A stretch of DNA of 64,000 nucleotides from Candidatus Zipacnadum vermilionense (GTDB lineage Bacteria > Armatimonadota > Zipacnadia > Zipacnadales > Zipacnadaceae), in assembly GCA_029821755.1 (NCBI GenBank), contig JALGSV010000013.1, positions 1 to 64,000 on the forward strand. Direction: 5' to 3'. Within the stretch, counting starts at the first letter, position 1; each line of letters begins with the position of its first letter. A model generated the notes under the pieces. That model saw nothing but the letters and a program-made list of their open reading frames with translations. It did not search any database and was not told the origin of the DNA. A program made the translations under genes and the position numbers. Below are positions 34,614 through 44,692 of the stretch, piece by piece.

Positions 34614-35975
34614 ATGGCTGCAACGGAAAACCTCTCCTGGAGCGATGACGAACTCCACGTCTTCGCCGACTCACCCGCCGACCTCTTCAAGGCCCTGCGC
34701 GGCGAGGTCCATAGCGCTCTGCTCGGCACCGGCGACTTGCGCGAATTGCAGAACCTCTCCGAGTTCGAACTGTTCGAACGCATCCGCGCCCTGACTCGCG
34801 AGACCGCCCAAATCCGCGGCCTCGTGCTCACCGCCGGCATGCTCGAGCGCGTCCTGAGTGACGTCTTCGCCGAATTGCGCGGCTTCGGCCCCCTACAGGC
34901 CTTGCTCGACGACGCCACCGTCACCGAGATCATGGTCAACGGCGCCTCCCACGTCTTCGCCGAACGCAGCGGACGGCTGGAGTCTACCGACGTCTCCTTC
35001 ACCGATGATGGCCATCTGATGCGCATCATCGACAAGATCATCTCCCCCCTGGGACGCCGCCTGGACGAGGCCATGCCCATGGTGGACGCCCGCCTCCCGG
35101 ATGGCTCCCGTGTCAACGCCGTCATTCCGCCCATCGCCCTGTGCGGCCCCACTGTCACCATCCGCAAGTTCTCCAAGGTCCCCCTCACCCCGGAAGACCT
35201 CGTGGCCAACGCCACCTGGACCGAGGAGATCATGCTCTTCCTCCAGGCCTGCGTGCGCGGTCGCCTGAACATCATCGTTGCTGGCGGCACCGGCAGCGGC
35301 AAGACCACCACCCTCAACGTCCTGTCCTCCTTCATCCCCAATGACGAACGTATTGTCACCATCGAGGATGCCGCCGAGGTGCAAATGCGCCAGGAGAACG
35401 TCGTGCCCCTGGAGGCCCGCCCCGCCAACCTGGAGGGCCGCGGCGAGATCCCCATCCGCCAGCTCGTCCGCAACGCCCTGCGCATGCGCCCCGACCGTAT
35501 TGTCGTTGGCGAGGTCCGCGGCGCCGAGGCCCTGGACATGTTGCAGGCCATGAACACTGGCCATGACGGTTCCCTGTCCACCCTGCACTCCAATTCCCCT
35601 CGCGACAGCCTCAGCCGCCTAGAAACCATGGTACTCATGGCCGGCATGGAACTGCCCGCTCGCGCCATTCGCGAGCAGGTCTCCTCGGCTGTGGACCTCA
35701 TCGTCCAGCAGGCCCGCCTGCGCGATGGCACCCGCCGCATTACCGACATCACCGAGGTCCAGCGCATCGAGGGCGACACCATCACCCTCCAGGACCTGTA
35801 CAAGTTCCAGGCCCGCGGCATGGACGCCGATGGCCACGTGGTTGGCCAGCATCTTTGCACCGGCCTACGCCCGCAGTTCCTGGAGAAGCTTATAGCCCAG
35901 GGCATTGAGCTGCCCCCCGCCCTGCGGGAAATGTGGTCGGCCTCCGGACCGGGCTTCGGGGGGGTAACGCCATGA
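34614..35975 (+). CDS. tadA: TadA/CpaF-type secretion ATPase
   Basis: 453 residues. Hexameric ATPase that drives Flp pilus assembly at the cytoplasmic face. The N-terminal domain contains FGPLQALLDDATVTEIMVNG, then Walker A GGTGSGKTT at 224-232, Asp box TIEDAAEVQM, Walker B RIVVGEVRGAEALDML and the His box GHDGSLSTLHSNSPRDSLSRLE. All are the CpaF pattern. Its stop overlaps the tadB start (ATGA at 35972-35975). Confidence 0.95.
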   Translation: MAATENLSWSDDELHVFADSPADLFKALRGEVHSALLGTGDLRELQNLSEFELFERIRALTRETAQIRGLVLTAGMLERVLSDVFAELRGFGPLQALLDDATVTEIMVNGASHVFAERSGRLESTDVSFTDDGHLMRIIDKIISPLGRRLDEAMPMVDARLPDGSRVNAVIPPIALCGPTVTIRKFSKVPLTPEDLVANATWTEEIMLFLQACVRGRLNIIVAGGTGSGKTTTLNVLSSFIPNDERIVTIEDAAEVQMRQENVVPLEARPANLEGRGEIPIRQLVRNALRMRPDRIVVGEVRGAEALDMLQAMNTGHDGSLSTLHSNSPRDSLSRLETMVLMAGMELPARAIREQVSSAVDLIVQQARLRDGTRRITDITEVQRIEGDTITLQDLYKFQARGMDADGHVVGQHLCTGLRPQFLEKLIAQGIELPPALREMWSASGPGFGGVTP

Positions 35976-36901
35976 ATCTGCTCCTGATGGGCGTTGTTTT
36001 CCTGGCAGTCGCCGGGGCCGGCCTGGCTCTGGCCTGGCGCTTTGCCCCCGCGGAGGAGCCGGCCGCTTCGGCTGTGGCGCCCGCTCCGGAGCCCCGTACC
36101 CCCGTACTTCAGCATGACCCTGCTCCCGTCCTCAGCCACCTGCTGCGCCTCACGGGCTTCCAGTCCCGCTTGCGCTGGGAGGTGGTTCGCGCTGGGGTCA
36201 TGCTCTGGCCCTCTGAACTTCTCGCCCTCTCCGGTGGCCTGGCCGCTCTAGGTTGGGTATTGGGCGGCGTGATGCTCCATCAGAGCCTGCTCGGCCTGCT
36301 ACTGGCCGCCGCCGGACTGGCTGCCCCCTGGCTGGCCGTCGGCGCTCGCCGTGCCCAGCGCCTCAAGCGCCTTACCCGGCAGCTCCCCTCTGCTCTGACC
36401 ATGGTCGCCTCCTCCCTGCGCTCCGGCTACTCCTTCCTCCGTGCCCTGCAGGTCCTCGCCGACGAGATGCAACCCCCCCTCTCGGAGGAGGTCCGCCGCG
36501 TCCTGGATGAGACGGCCGTCGGCTTCTCCTTGGAGCAGGCGCTGACCAACCTCGTCCAGCGCACTCAGAGCGCCGATGTTAAGTTGGTGGTCACCGCCAT
36601 TCAGATCCAGTTGCGCGTAGGCGGCAACCTCGCCGAGATTCTCGACAAGACTGCCGCCCTGATCCGCGACCGTTTCCAGTTGGCTTCGGAGGTTTCGGCC
36701 CTCACAGCCGAGGGCCGTATGTCCACCGCCGTCCTGGTGGGCCTGCCCATTGGCCTGGGGCTGATCATCAACGTCCTCAGCCCCGGCTACCTGGACCCGC
36801 TCTGGACTGACCCGCTGGGCCGTATCATGCTGGGCCTGGCCGCCACCATGCTCAGCCTCGGCGTAATCATCATCAGAAAGATGCTCGACGTGACCATCTA
36901 G
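35972..36901 (+). CDS. tadB: TadB-like pilus assembly membrane protein
   Basis: 309 residues from ATG 35972, coupled to tadA by a 4-bp overlap. It has one N-terminal helix (LLLMGVVFLAVAGAGLALAW), paired helices near 88-125, a cytoplasmic T2SSF domain, and helices at the C-terminus. RLTRQLPSALTMVASSLRSGYSFLRALQVLADEM and VGGNLAEILDKTAALIRDR are typical TadB/GspF signatures. It forms the inner-membrane platform with TadC. Confidence 0.92.
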   Translation: MNLLLMGVVFLAVAGAGLALAWRFAPAEEPAASAVAPAPEPRTPVLQHDPAPVLSHLLRLTGFQSRLRWEVVRAGVMLWPSELLALSGGLAALGWVLGGVMLHQSLLGLLLAAAGLAAPWLAVGARRAQRLKRLTRQLPSALTMVASSLRSGYSFLRALQVLADEMQPPLSEEVRRVLDETAVGFSLEQALTNLVQRTQSADVKLVVTAIQIQLRVGGNLAEILDKTAALIRDRFQLASEVSALTAEGRMSTAVLVGLPIGLGLIINVLSPGYLDPLWTDPLGRIMLGLAATMLSLGVIIIRKMLDVTI

Positions 36902-36989
36902 GGAGGGTCTATGGTCGGGGGGGGTACCAAGCCGATCCGCTCCCCCACTCACCTCTCCCCTAGAGACCATAGCCCCGCAACCATCAACC

Positions 36990-37916
36990 ATGATAATCGC
37001 CATCGCCACCCTGGTCTTCCTCGCGATCTCCTTCGCCGCCATGTCGGCGCTGATGACCTACGCCTCCCGGCTGGCCGCGCTCGGGGCGGTGCTGCCCTAC
37101 CGCGAGACCGCCGGCACAGACGCCACTCTGCCCCAAGAGATGGCCCGCTCCCTCTGGGAGCGCGTCCTGCTCCCCCTCTGGACCCGGATGATGGAACTGA
37201 TGGCCCGGCTCCTCCCCGGTAACGCGCTCGAGCGCACCCAGCAGCGTCTGGAGCAGGCCGGACGGCCCCGCGACGGCGCCCGCGGCTATCTCGTCCTTCA
37301 GGGCCTCCTCGCCCTGCTCGGCCTCGCCGCGGTCATGCTGTTGCTGCGGGTCCACCCCCTCCCACCCCGCCTATCCACCGCCTTGCTCGTCGGTGCCCCA
37401 CTGTTGGCGGTGATGATCCCCAACTCCTTCCTCGATCGCCTGGCGGCCACGCGCCGTAGGGCCATCCAATGCGCCCTCCCCGACGCCCTGGACATCCTCG
37501 TAGTCAGCGTGCAGGCCGGGCTCAGCCTGGACGGCGCGGTGCTGGAGCTGGTGGACCGTGGGGGGGGGGCGCTGGCGGATGAGCTATCCCGCGCCCAGGC
37601 CGAGATTCGCGCCGGTCGCAGCCGCGATGCGGCCTGGCACGACATGGCTGACCGGACCGGCGTCAGCGAGTTGGCCACCTTCGTCTCCGCTGTCTGCCAG
37701 GGCGAACGCCTGGGTGCTAGCATCGCCTACATCCTCCAGACTCACGCCGACGCCATGCGGATCCGCCGAAGCCTCTACGCCCGCGAGCTGGCCGCCAAGA
37801 TCCCTGTCAAGATGCTCTTCCCCATGATCTTCTTCATCTTCCCCTGCCTCTTCGTAGTCATGCTCGGCCCCGGCATCGTCATGATGGTCCACAACTTCAA
37901 GGGCGTGATGTTCTAG
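36990..37916 (+). CDS. tadC: TadC-like pilus assembly membrane protein
   Basis: 308 residues from ATG 36990. A second GspF-type platform protein: an N-terminal helix (IIAIATLVFLAISFAAM), a helical pair near 103-145, the T2SSF domain with ALPDALDILVVSVQAGLSLDGAVLELVD and AVCQGERLGASIAYILQTHADAMRIRR, and a C-terminal helix (LFPMIFFIFPCLFVVML). It ends the recognisable Tad genes. No secretin (RcpA), RcpC or TadD gene is in the window. Confidence 0.92.
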   Translation: MIIAIATLVFLAISFAAMSALMTYASRLAALGAVLPYRETAGTDATLPQEMARSLWERVLLPLWTRMMELMARLLPGNALERTQQRLEQAGRPRDGARGYLVLQGLLALLGLAAVMLLLRVHPLPPRLSTALLVGAPLLAVMIPNSFLDRLAATRRRAIQCALPDALDILVVSVQAGLSLDGAVLELVDRGGGALADELSRAQAEIRAGRSRDAAWHDMADRTGVSELATFVSAVCQGERLGASIAYILQTHADAMRIRRSLYARELAAKIPVKMLFPMIFFIFPCLFVVMLGPGIVMMVHNFKGVMF

Positions 37917-38038
37917 CGTCCGCCCGGAGGCGCCGCCTAGGGGCCCGCGCCGCCCGGCGGAACATCCGGCTCACTTGGGAATCTCCAGAGGAAGTCTCCG
38001 TCGCTCCCCCCGCGAATTCATTGCTGGTGATTTGCTCT

Positions 38039-39193
38039 ATGCCCTCCCACCTCTGGACTCCCGCCGCCCCCCTCAGCCTGGGCCCCGCCATCGGTTCGCC
38101 GGGCGGTACGCACCCTCTGGCAGCAGATGGCGACCTCGTTCACGCGGTTTGGGCCTGGGCGGGTAACCTGCACTACCGCTGCTCCTCCGACGCCGGAAGG
38201 ACCTGGGCGGACCCTTCGCCCCTTGTCACCAGCGGCGCCGCCGAGTACCCTTGCTCCCTGGAGTTGCATGACTCACTGCTGCACTTGATCTGGCCTGACC
38301 GGCGCCATGATAGCTGGGAGGTCTACTACCGACGTTCGGAGGATAGGGGACAAACCTGGGGGGAGGACACGCGGCTCACTCCCGGCGTGCACCTCTTCCG
38401 TCCGGGGACCGCTCTCTCCGGCAACAACCTACACATAGTCTGGGGCAGCAATCGCCTGCTCAACCCCACCCCCAGCGGCAACCACACCTGGGGGGAGATC
38501 TACCACAAGTGTTCCCTTGACGCCGGCGAATCTTGGGAACCGACCCTCCGCCTCACCGCCCCCGACGCCACCGCCATGCGCCCCGCCGTCGCCGCTGTCG
38601 GCGACCTCGTCCACGTCACTTACTTCGACCGTCGCGACTCCCACCTCGACTGGGACTGGGACCTTTACTACCGCCGCTCACTCGACGGCGGCCGGACCTG
38701 GGAGCCCGAGTTGCGTGTCACCCACACCCCCACTCACCTCCGCCACCCCGCCGTCGTCGCCGACCCCCACGGCCGCGTCTGCTGCCTCTGGGAAGACGGA
38801 CAGCTCTTCGACGGCCGAACCTGGGCCGGGGACGCCGCCCTCTACGCCGCCGTCTCCGAGGACCACGGCGCCACCTGGGGCGAGACCCGACGCCTCACCT
38901 TCATTAACGCCCCTCACAGTTGGGCCACCCACTGCAAGACCTACGCCTACGGCTCCCGCGTGCACCTGGCCTGGGCTGACTCTCCCGAGGGCAGCGACCA
39001 ACCGCACAGCGCCTACTACATGACCTCTCCCGACTGCGGCCTCACCTGGGAGGCTCCCGAGCGCCTCACCCACCCCACGGACGGTCCCTGCTGGGCCGCT
39101 GGCGTAGCCGGCACGGATTCCTACGCCGTAGTCTCCCTGGCCCCCGAGGACACCCTTCACTACCGGCGCCGCGACCTGGGGCCCGCACCCTAG
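38039..39193 (+). CDS. Asp-box (BNR) repeat propeller, sialidase-like protein
   Basis: 384 residues from ATG 38039 (a TTG at 38021 is in frame). Six Asp boxes of the SxDxGxTW type are visible: SSDAGRTW, SEDRGQTW, SLDAGESW, SLDGGRTW, SEDHGATW and SPDCGLTW, each followed by a strand. That number fits a six-bladed sialidase-fold propeller. No export signal is obvious. The family includes exo-sialidases and other glycosidases or lyases; the arginine triad and Tyr/Glu pair of true sialidases cannot be confirmed by eye, so the substrate is open. It stands alone, convergent with a broken lyase gene. Confidence 0.75.
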   Translation: MPSHLWTPAAPLSLGPAIGSPGGTHPLAADGDLVHAVWAWAGNLHYRCSSDAGRTWADPSPLVTSGAAEYPCSLELHDSLLHLIWPDRRHDSWEVYYRRSEDRGQTWGEDTRLTPGVHLFRPGTALSGNNLHIVWGSNRLLNPTPSGNHTWGEIYHKCSLDAGESWEPTLRLTAPDATAMRPAVAAVGDLVHVTYFDRRDSHLDWDWDLYYRRSLDGGRTWEPELRVTHTPTHLRHPAVVADPHGRVCCLWEDGQLFDGRTWAGDAALYAAVSEDHGATWGETRRLTFINAPHSWATHCKTYAYGSRVHLAWADSPEGSDQPHSAYYMTSPDCGLTWEAPERLTHPTDGPCWAAGVAGTDSYAVVSLAPEDTLHYRRRDLGPAP

Positions 39194-39226
39194 CCTTTTC
39201 CTCAGCTAACCAGTGCGTCACTCTCC

Positions 39227-42200
39227 TCACTCCAACGTCAACGTCCCAGCCTTGGTCAGCGTCCGGCCTTGCCAGGTGAAGCTCGTGCCCTCCACCAGCG
39301 TCATCCACGTCTCTCCCTCCATGTACCGCACCGCCCCCACGCGCCCGACGAACTTCGTCCCCTGGGCCTCGTAGGTGAAGGGCTCCTCCGACATGAACAC
39401 CAGGTCCACTCCCCGCTGGTGCTCCAGGCGCAGGCCCTTCCCCCCGGCCAGGGCCGTGACCGTCGGCATCGCTTGGTCGGGATAGCGCGGGTACAGGACG
39501 GTCAGAAAACGTGTGGTGAGCGCCCCACCTGCATGCGATACCATACGGTATCCGTCGGCCGTCGGTAGGGCCAGCCATAGCTCCAGGCTATTCGGGGTCC
39601 AGGCCGCCGCGTAGATGCCGTTCATCTGACCCCCCAGGTTCCGCACCTCCTGGCCGTCCACCGCCGCCCACACATGGGCCACGCTATCCCGCCCCACTGA
39701 CGCCAAATGCCGTCCATCAGGCGAGAACGCCACCCGCACCATATTCCCATGCGCTCGATCGGCGCGCCACAGGTACTGCACCCGGTCGATCGTCCCGACC
39801 GCTCCGGCTGGAACGGTGGCGTCCCACACCGTCACCTTCGCATCATTCCAGGTGGCGTTCGGCAGTCCGCCCACCGCCAGTCGGCTCCCATCCGGCGAGA
39901 AATCCACCGAGTATCACCCGTCCTCCCAGTCCTTCCCCGCCCCCAGACCCAGCAGCAGCTTACCCTCGGCGATATCCCACACCGTCGCCCGTGTCTGCCC
40001 CGCTGCTGCCACCCGTCTTCCGTCCGGCGAAAAGGCCACTCCCGTCAACTTCCCTGACCCTGCCTCCTGCGCAAGCAATTCATCCCCTATCTCCGCCGCC
40101 CATACCCGCACCATCCCGTCGCCCGAGTCCGCCTCGGCCAGCTTGCTGCCGTCCGCGGAGAAGACCAGCCCCATCGCCCACCCCACCGGCGCCTCCCACA
40201 GCTTCTCCCCGGTCGCCACCTTCCACACCAGCACCTTCCCCCGATGCCCACCCGCCACCAGGCTCCCGTCCGGCGACACCGCCACCGAGAACAGCAGGTC
40301 TGTCGTCGGTCCCCACGTCCCCACCAGCTTCCCCGTGGCTCGCTCCCACAGCTTCACCGTGTAATCGGTAGCTATCACCTTCCCGTCCGGCCCGTTGGCG
40401 CCCCCCCCCCCGTCACCAAGTACTTCGAGTCGGCCGAGAAGCCCATCGAGTAAATTGGCGCCTCATGCGGCTTATCCACCGTGCGCTCCACTCCTCCCGG
40501 CCAGGACTTCGGCGCCGCATGCAGTAGCGAGTGCCCCTTCACCCCCCATACTCCCGTGTACGCCTTCTCTACCATCCCCTCCTCCACCCACATGTCCAGG
40601 TCGGTCGGCGCCACGAAGATCACCTCCATGGCCACCCCCAATCCCGGGTCCGGGAACCCCGGAAAGCTCACATACCCCGCCTTCCCCTGCGGGTTCAGCG
40701 TCGGCAGCGGCGAATGCACGTCCAGGTTCCACTCGGGACAATGCGGCCCCACCGTCGTCTCCTGGATGACGAAGTATTCCGGTCCCGCCGGGTCCTTCGC
40801 TTTCATCAGCAGGCACAGGCGGTCGTAGCTGTTCTCCATCCCCCCGGCCTGCGCCCCGGTTGACACCCGCGGAACCCGCGCGTGGCCATAGTCCACCGTC
40901 TCCAGTGACTGGAACGCCTGCCACTTTCCCCGGACCGCCCCATCGTTGGTCGGGCCACGGAAAGTAATCAGGTTGTGGTGCCGCGCCGTGCGCTGGCTGA
41001 TCCGGTCCGCCGCGTCCGTCTTCTCGGGATCGCAGAAGGTGCACGCCGGGTCCCGGCTGTACAGGTTCAGCCCATCCCCGGCCAGCAGCACCCCTTTCGC
41101 GAACATGTGGAACGATCCCTCATCCGCCTCATGGTGCCACTCCACCCGCCCATTCTTGAGCAGGAAGTAGGTCTCCTTCCCCGTCTCCCAGTGATTGCGG
41201 AAGACAAACCCGTAGTCGTCCCACGCCTGGCTGGTCAGCACTGGCGCCTCCGCCGGGGCCGCCGGGTCGGACAGGAACAGGTTGAGCGGCAGCCGGTTAT
41301 GGTACGCCGTAGCCTGCCCGTTCTGCAACCACGCCCATTGCGACCAGCGGCTGAGCTGGGGATCAGACTTCTCGTAGAGGGCCTGGTTCCACGCGAAGTG
41401 CCCGAAGTAGCGGTACCCCGCCCCCGGATGGTGCCCGATCGGCGGGATCATCCGGTTGCCGTGGAAAGTGGCATCGGGCGGCGTGAGTATCTCGATCAGG
41501 AACCGCGCCGCCTTCTGCCGCTGTGACTCCTTGGTGTAGTCGGCATAGCCATTCCGCTGCAGGGCCGTGGTCAACAGCATCGTGTTCTGCCACCAGAACG
41601 GGTAGTAGTTGGACAGGTTTTCCAGGTACACCCCATCCGGGCTAACGGTAGTCGCTACCTCCTCGTCCATCTCCGACTGGGCGAACTTCCGCCACTCCTC
41701 CGCTGCCGGATGCCCCGCGAAGAACACTCCCGCTAGCCCCAGCCCGCTCCACCGGCAGGAGTTGAAGTTGCCGAACGCCGCTAGCTTCCCCGGCGCGTAG
41801 TCGCTGTACCAGTTGTCCTCATCCCGCAGGATGTAGCCCAGTGCCAGAGCATAGTGCGTCCAGCGCTCCCTCTCCTCCGGCGGCAGCGCCCCCCACAGCA
41901 CATCGGCGTACAGCAGCGCCACCCGCATGTGCTGCCCGGTCGTCAGCACGTACACCGACGACGGATACCCCAGCGCCATCTGCTCTTTTACGGTATTCGT
42001 CGCGTCCCCCAAGTCCCAGTCCGACCGGATTCCCTGCGGGTTGTTGAAGCGGAACAGGTCCTTTACCTGTCCCGTCCGCAGCCACTCCAGCGCCTGCGTA
42101 TCCATCAGCGACACCCGGAAGCTCTCGTACTTCGGGTCGGTCTCGAACCGTTGCTTCGCCTCCGGCCCGAAGAACATCCGCGGATGCTCCTCCGTATTCG

Positions 42201-43491
42201 CGTCGTAGTCCAACACCCAGTCCTTCACCTTGTTCAGCGGGAAGTCGCACCACTTGTTCCGCAGCGCCCACAGGTAGCACGACTCCGGCGTGATCCGCGG
42301 CGCCCATCCCGTCTTCCCGCCCCACCAAATGAGGTAGCTGGGCTTGGTGGTAGCCTGCACCTGCTCCGGCGTCAGCACCGCCTTGGCCTTGCTGGTCAGC
42401 ACCAGCAACCAGTGCCTCTCCCCCACCGACATGTTGAGCTGCATCTCCTGCTTCATCACCGGGTCGCTGCCGAAGGTCACGTACCCCCCTCGCCACCGCC
42501 CGGTGCGCACTGGCACCACCCCCACCACATCGTTCTTACCGACGTCGGTGGAGTACATCCCTCCCCACCCGCCCCCCGACCAGCACGATCCCGCCCTCTT
42601 CCCCACCACGGTCGCATACGTTGCATGAGCAATCACCGGCCGCGACCTAATGCTCCGCGCAAACACCCCGTACTCCAAGTGCCGATCAGGCAGCAGATCG
42701 CCCAAGTTCAGAATCTGCATGTTCTGCCGGACCTCACGGTCCCACCCCAGCCCGTTCTGCCCGTACTCCGACACTTCGCAGAAGTCCCGGCCCGGGAAGA
42801 CGCGAATCCGCATCTCATACGTGCCGCCTCCGGCAAAGGTCAGCGCCTCCCGGTACGTTCGCCACAGAGGCCCCTCCTCGCTGACCGTCAGCGAGTGGCT
42901 CATGACCTTCACCTCCGCTGGCATCGCCCCGCTCCCCCGCCACACCCCATCCACACCACGGTACCCTTGCAGTATCCCCGGCAGCTCCCCCGCCGCCCGC
43001 GGTGAATCGTACGTCTCGCTCCCTCCCCACAGCCGCAGTCCTAGCGCCCCATTCTCCACCTCCACCACCGCTTGCTCCAAGTCCGTATGGCTCACCCCCA
43101 GCGCCGGGAACTCCGCGGCCGCAAACCCAGCCCCCGGATCATGGTACAGCACCAACCTTCGAGTCCCCCCCGCCGGCAGCTCGTCGAGCCAGAACGACAC
43201 CGTACCCTTACTCAGCCGCGTTACCGTCCCTTCCGTCTCGGAAAGCTGAAACGCCACGAGCCGGTCCCGGTCCGCATCATACAGCCGCAGACTCTCCACG
43301 CTGGCCCCTTCCGGGAAGCTCACGCGGTAGCTGAGCAGCTCGTCCGAGTAGCTGCGGTCGAGGTACTCCTTCAGGAGGAACTCCTCCTGCCCCGCCCGCG
43401 CCTTCCCGTCCTCAAACACCGGCGCCCCCAGCACCCGCGCCCCCACCAGGGCCAGTACTATAATCCCACAAACACGGCTAAGCTTGCTCAT
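39227..43491 (-). pseudogene. Secreted heparinase II/III-like lyase with WD40 propeller, disrupted twice
   Basis: The ATG at 43491 follows AGGAGGAG. A signal peptide (VCGIIVLALVGARVLG) leads into about 1,000 residues. An N-terminal beta domain comes first, then helical segments of an alpha/alpha toroid (ALALGYILRDEDNWYSDY, NLSNYYPFWWQNTMLL), then a lyase-like beta-sandwich with NGRVEWHHEADEGSFHMFAKG, the His/Asp pattern of heparinase II/III proteins. At a run of 11 C (40401-40411; G11 on the coding strand) the frame is lost and the chain ends at 40375. The lost part continues in another frame (40378 to 39914) as WD40-type blades (FSADGSKLA, FSPDGRRVA, VWKVATGEKLWE), stops at an in-frame TGA (39914-39916), and then resumes in the same frame to 39227 (FSPDGSRLAVGG, FSPDGRHLAS). 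Repaired, it would be about 1,420 residues. Confidence 0.8.
40401..40411. repeat. 11-base homopolymer at the frameshift in the lyase-WD40 gene
   Basis: Eleven consecutive C on the plus strand (G on the coding strand). Nine or twelve bases would keep the lyase and propeller parts in one frame. Such tracts slip easily in replication and in sequencing. Confidence 0.95.
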
Positions 43492-43632
43492 TGATCTCCT
43501 CCTGGGTTAGCGACTGCTTGTAGGGTCCGGAAAACAGAAGCAGACGCTCACCGCGCCACGAAGGCGAGCTCGACAGGTTGTCGCTTGAGACGGGATTCGG
43601 CGGGAAGGAGGTGAAACCCTCCCGACAGGGGG

Positions 43633-44457
43633 CTAACGGAGGTGTTGGAGCAGCGCCAGTTGGGGAGCGAGATCCTCAGGCGCGCCGAAGGTCTCGAGCG
43701 TGAGGACCTCGCAGCGCGGGAACGAGGGGAGCAGCGCTGCGAACTCGTCTACCTCCTCGGCCGTGATCCGCAGGTGCGCATCTATCCACATGCCCTGCTC
43801 CTGCCGGGCCCGCGAGAGGTGCACTTGGCGGACGGCCTCCAGGGGCAAGGCGGCAAGATAGTCTGCCCAGGGAATTCCCAGATTTCCGGCGCTAACCCGA
43901 GCGTGCGCGAGATCGAGCAGCAGCGGGCAGCCGGCGGCGGCAAGCAGGTCGGTGATGAACTCAGGCTCGCAGACGTGTTCGTAGGCCCCGCTGATCTCGG
44001 GCGGCATGTAATCCAGGTTCTCCAGCAGCAACGGCAGTCCGGGGAACAGGGAGCGCAAGTGGGTGAGATTGTCGAGAATCCGGCCGCGCGTCTCGGTGCG
44101 GGAGAGCGTGGGGCCGTCGGCGAGGGTGGGGCGGCCCTGGCCGAGGACTACTAGGCGGTCCGCGCTGAAACCCAGGTGCAGGGAGACCCAGTGCGGCTGC
44201 AGTCGGTCCACCGCGCGGGAGATGCGCCCGTCAGACAGTATCTCTGGGAAGCCCAGACTTCCCAAGTTCAGGATAGTGTCCTCGCCGGCCACGTGGTGGT
44301 ATTGCAGGTGCATCAGCGCCGGCTGCGGGCAGGGCGGATCGTCGGGAGCGGGGAGGCGCTTGTACTCGCAGTAGTCGTACAGCTCCGCCAGCGCAGAGTC
44401 GGCGAAAGGCCAGGCCTGCTGGGCCAGGGCGAGGCGTTGGGTGGGCAGGCTAGTCAT
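43633..44457 (-). CDS. DUF692/UPF0276 (MNIO-like) TIM-barrel protein
   Basis: 274 residues from ATG 44457. DUF692 proteins are TIM barrels binding two or three iron atoms; characterised members (MbnB, TglH) oxidatively modify Cys or Asp in ribosomal peptides. The expected metal-site pattern can be seen: SLHLG (His94), LLLENLDY (Glu146), LLLDLAHARVSAGNLG (Asp182, His185), QVHLSRA (His213), WIDAH (Asp226, His228) and LTLETFG (Glu255). The length is normal. There is no obvious precursor peptide, RRE or partner protein (DUF2063) next to it. Instead an aldolase homologue is divergent, followed by lyxose isomerase. A xylose-isomerase-like sugar role is the main alternative. Confidence 0.65.
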   Translation of the reverse strand: MTSLPTQRLALAQQAWPFADSALAELYDYCEYKRLPAPDDPPCPQPALMHLQYHHVAGEDTILNLGSLGFPEILSDGRISRAVDRLQPHWVSLHLGFSADRLVVLGQGRPTLADGPTLSRTETRGRILDNLTHLRSLFPGLPLLLENLDYMPPEISGAYEHVCEPEFITDLLAAAGCPLLLDLAHARVSAGNLGIPWADYLAALPLEAVRQVHLSRARQEQGMWIDAHLRITAEEVDEFAALLPSFPRCEVLTLETFGAPEDLAPQLALLQHLR

Positions 44458-44692
44458 CCGGCGTCCCGGTCCTGTCCGGTTGACTGGCGCGGCATCGCCG
44501 CCGCGATCGTGGAGTAAGAGTGACGGGCAGGGAGTGAATGGTGCATGGCTGCCGAAGGATTTCGACGCCGGGCCGAGAATTCCTTGCGCCAACGGACGCG
44601 GCGCGTCCGCTTCCCTCACTCGCCAGGCAGGAGAACCATCCCATCGGGTTGAATTATCACTGCAATCCCATCCCGACCGAGGTGCTGAGTCC
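44458..44692. other. Divergent intergenic region
   Basis: 235 bp between the DUF692 gene and the aldolase homologue. Both strands carry 60-odd-codon open frames but without ribosome sites or protein-like composition. No confident promoter pair is found. Confidence 0.4.

Noticed and set aside
39914-39916. TGA as a recoded sense codon
   Set aside because: TGA ends many intact genes in the window (GH4, GH2, purM region, barrel gene), and no Sec context is visible. A point mutation or base-call error is simpler.
41854-43005. Plus-strand open frames opposite the lyase gene
   Set aside because: They are Arg/Pro/His-rich antisense shadows of a clear minus-strand protein.
43459-43464. TATAAT box on the plus strand
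   Set aside because: It lies inside the signal-peptide coding region of the minus-strand lyase gene and has no -35 box 17 bp upstream.
44450-44644. Small Cys-containing minus-strand open frame next to the DUF692 gene, as a peptide substrate
   Set aside because: It is Arg/Pro/Ser-rich like non-coding GC-rich DNA, has no ribosome site, and lacks a leader-core layout.
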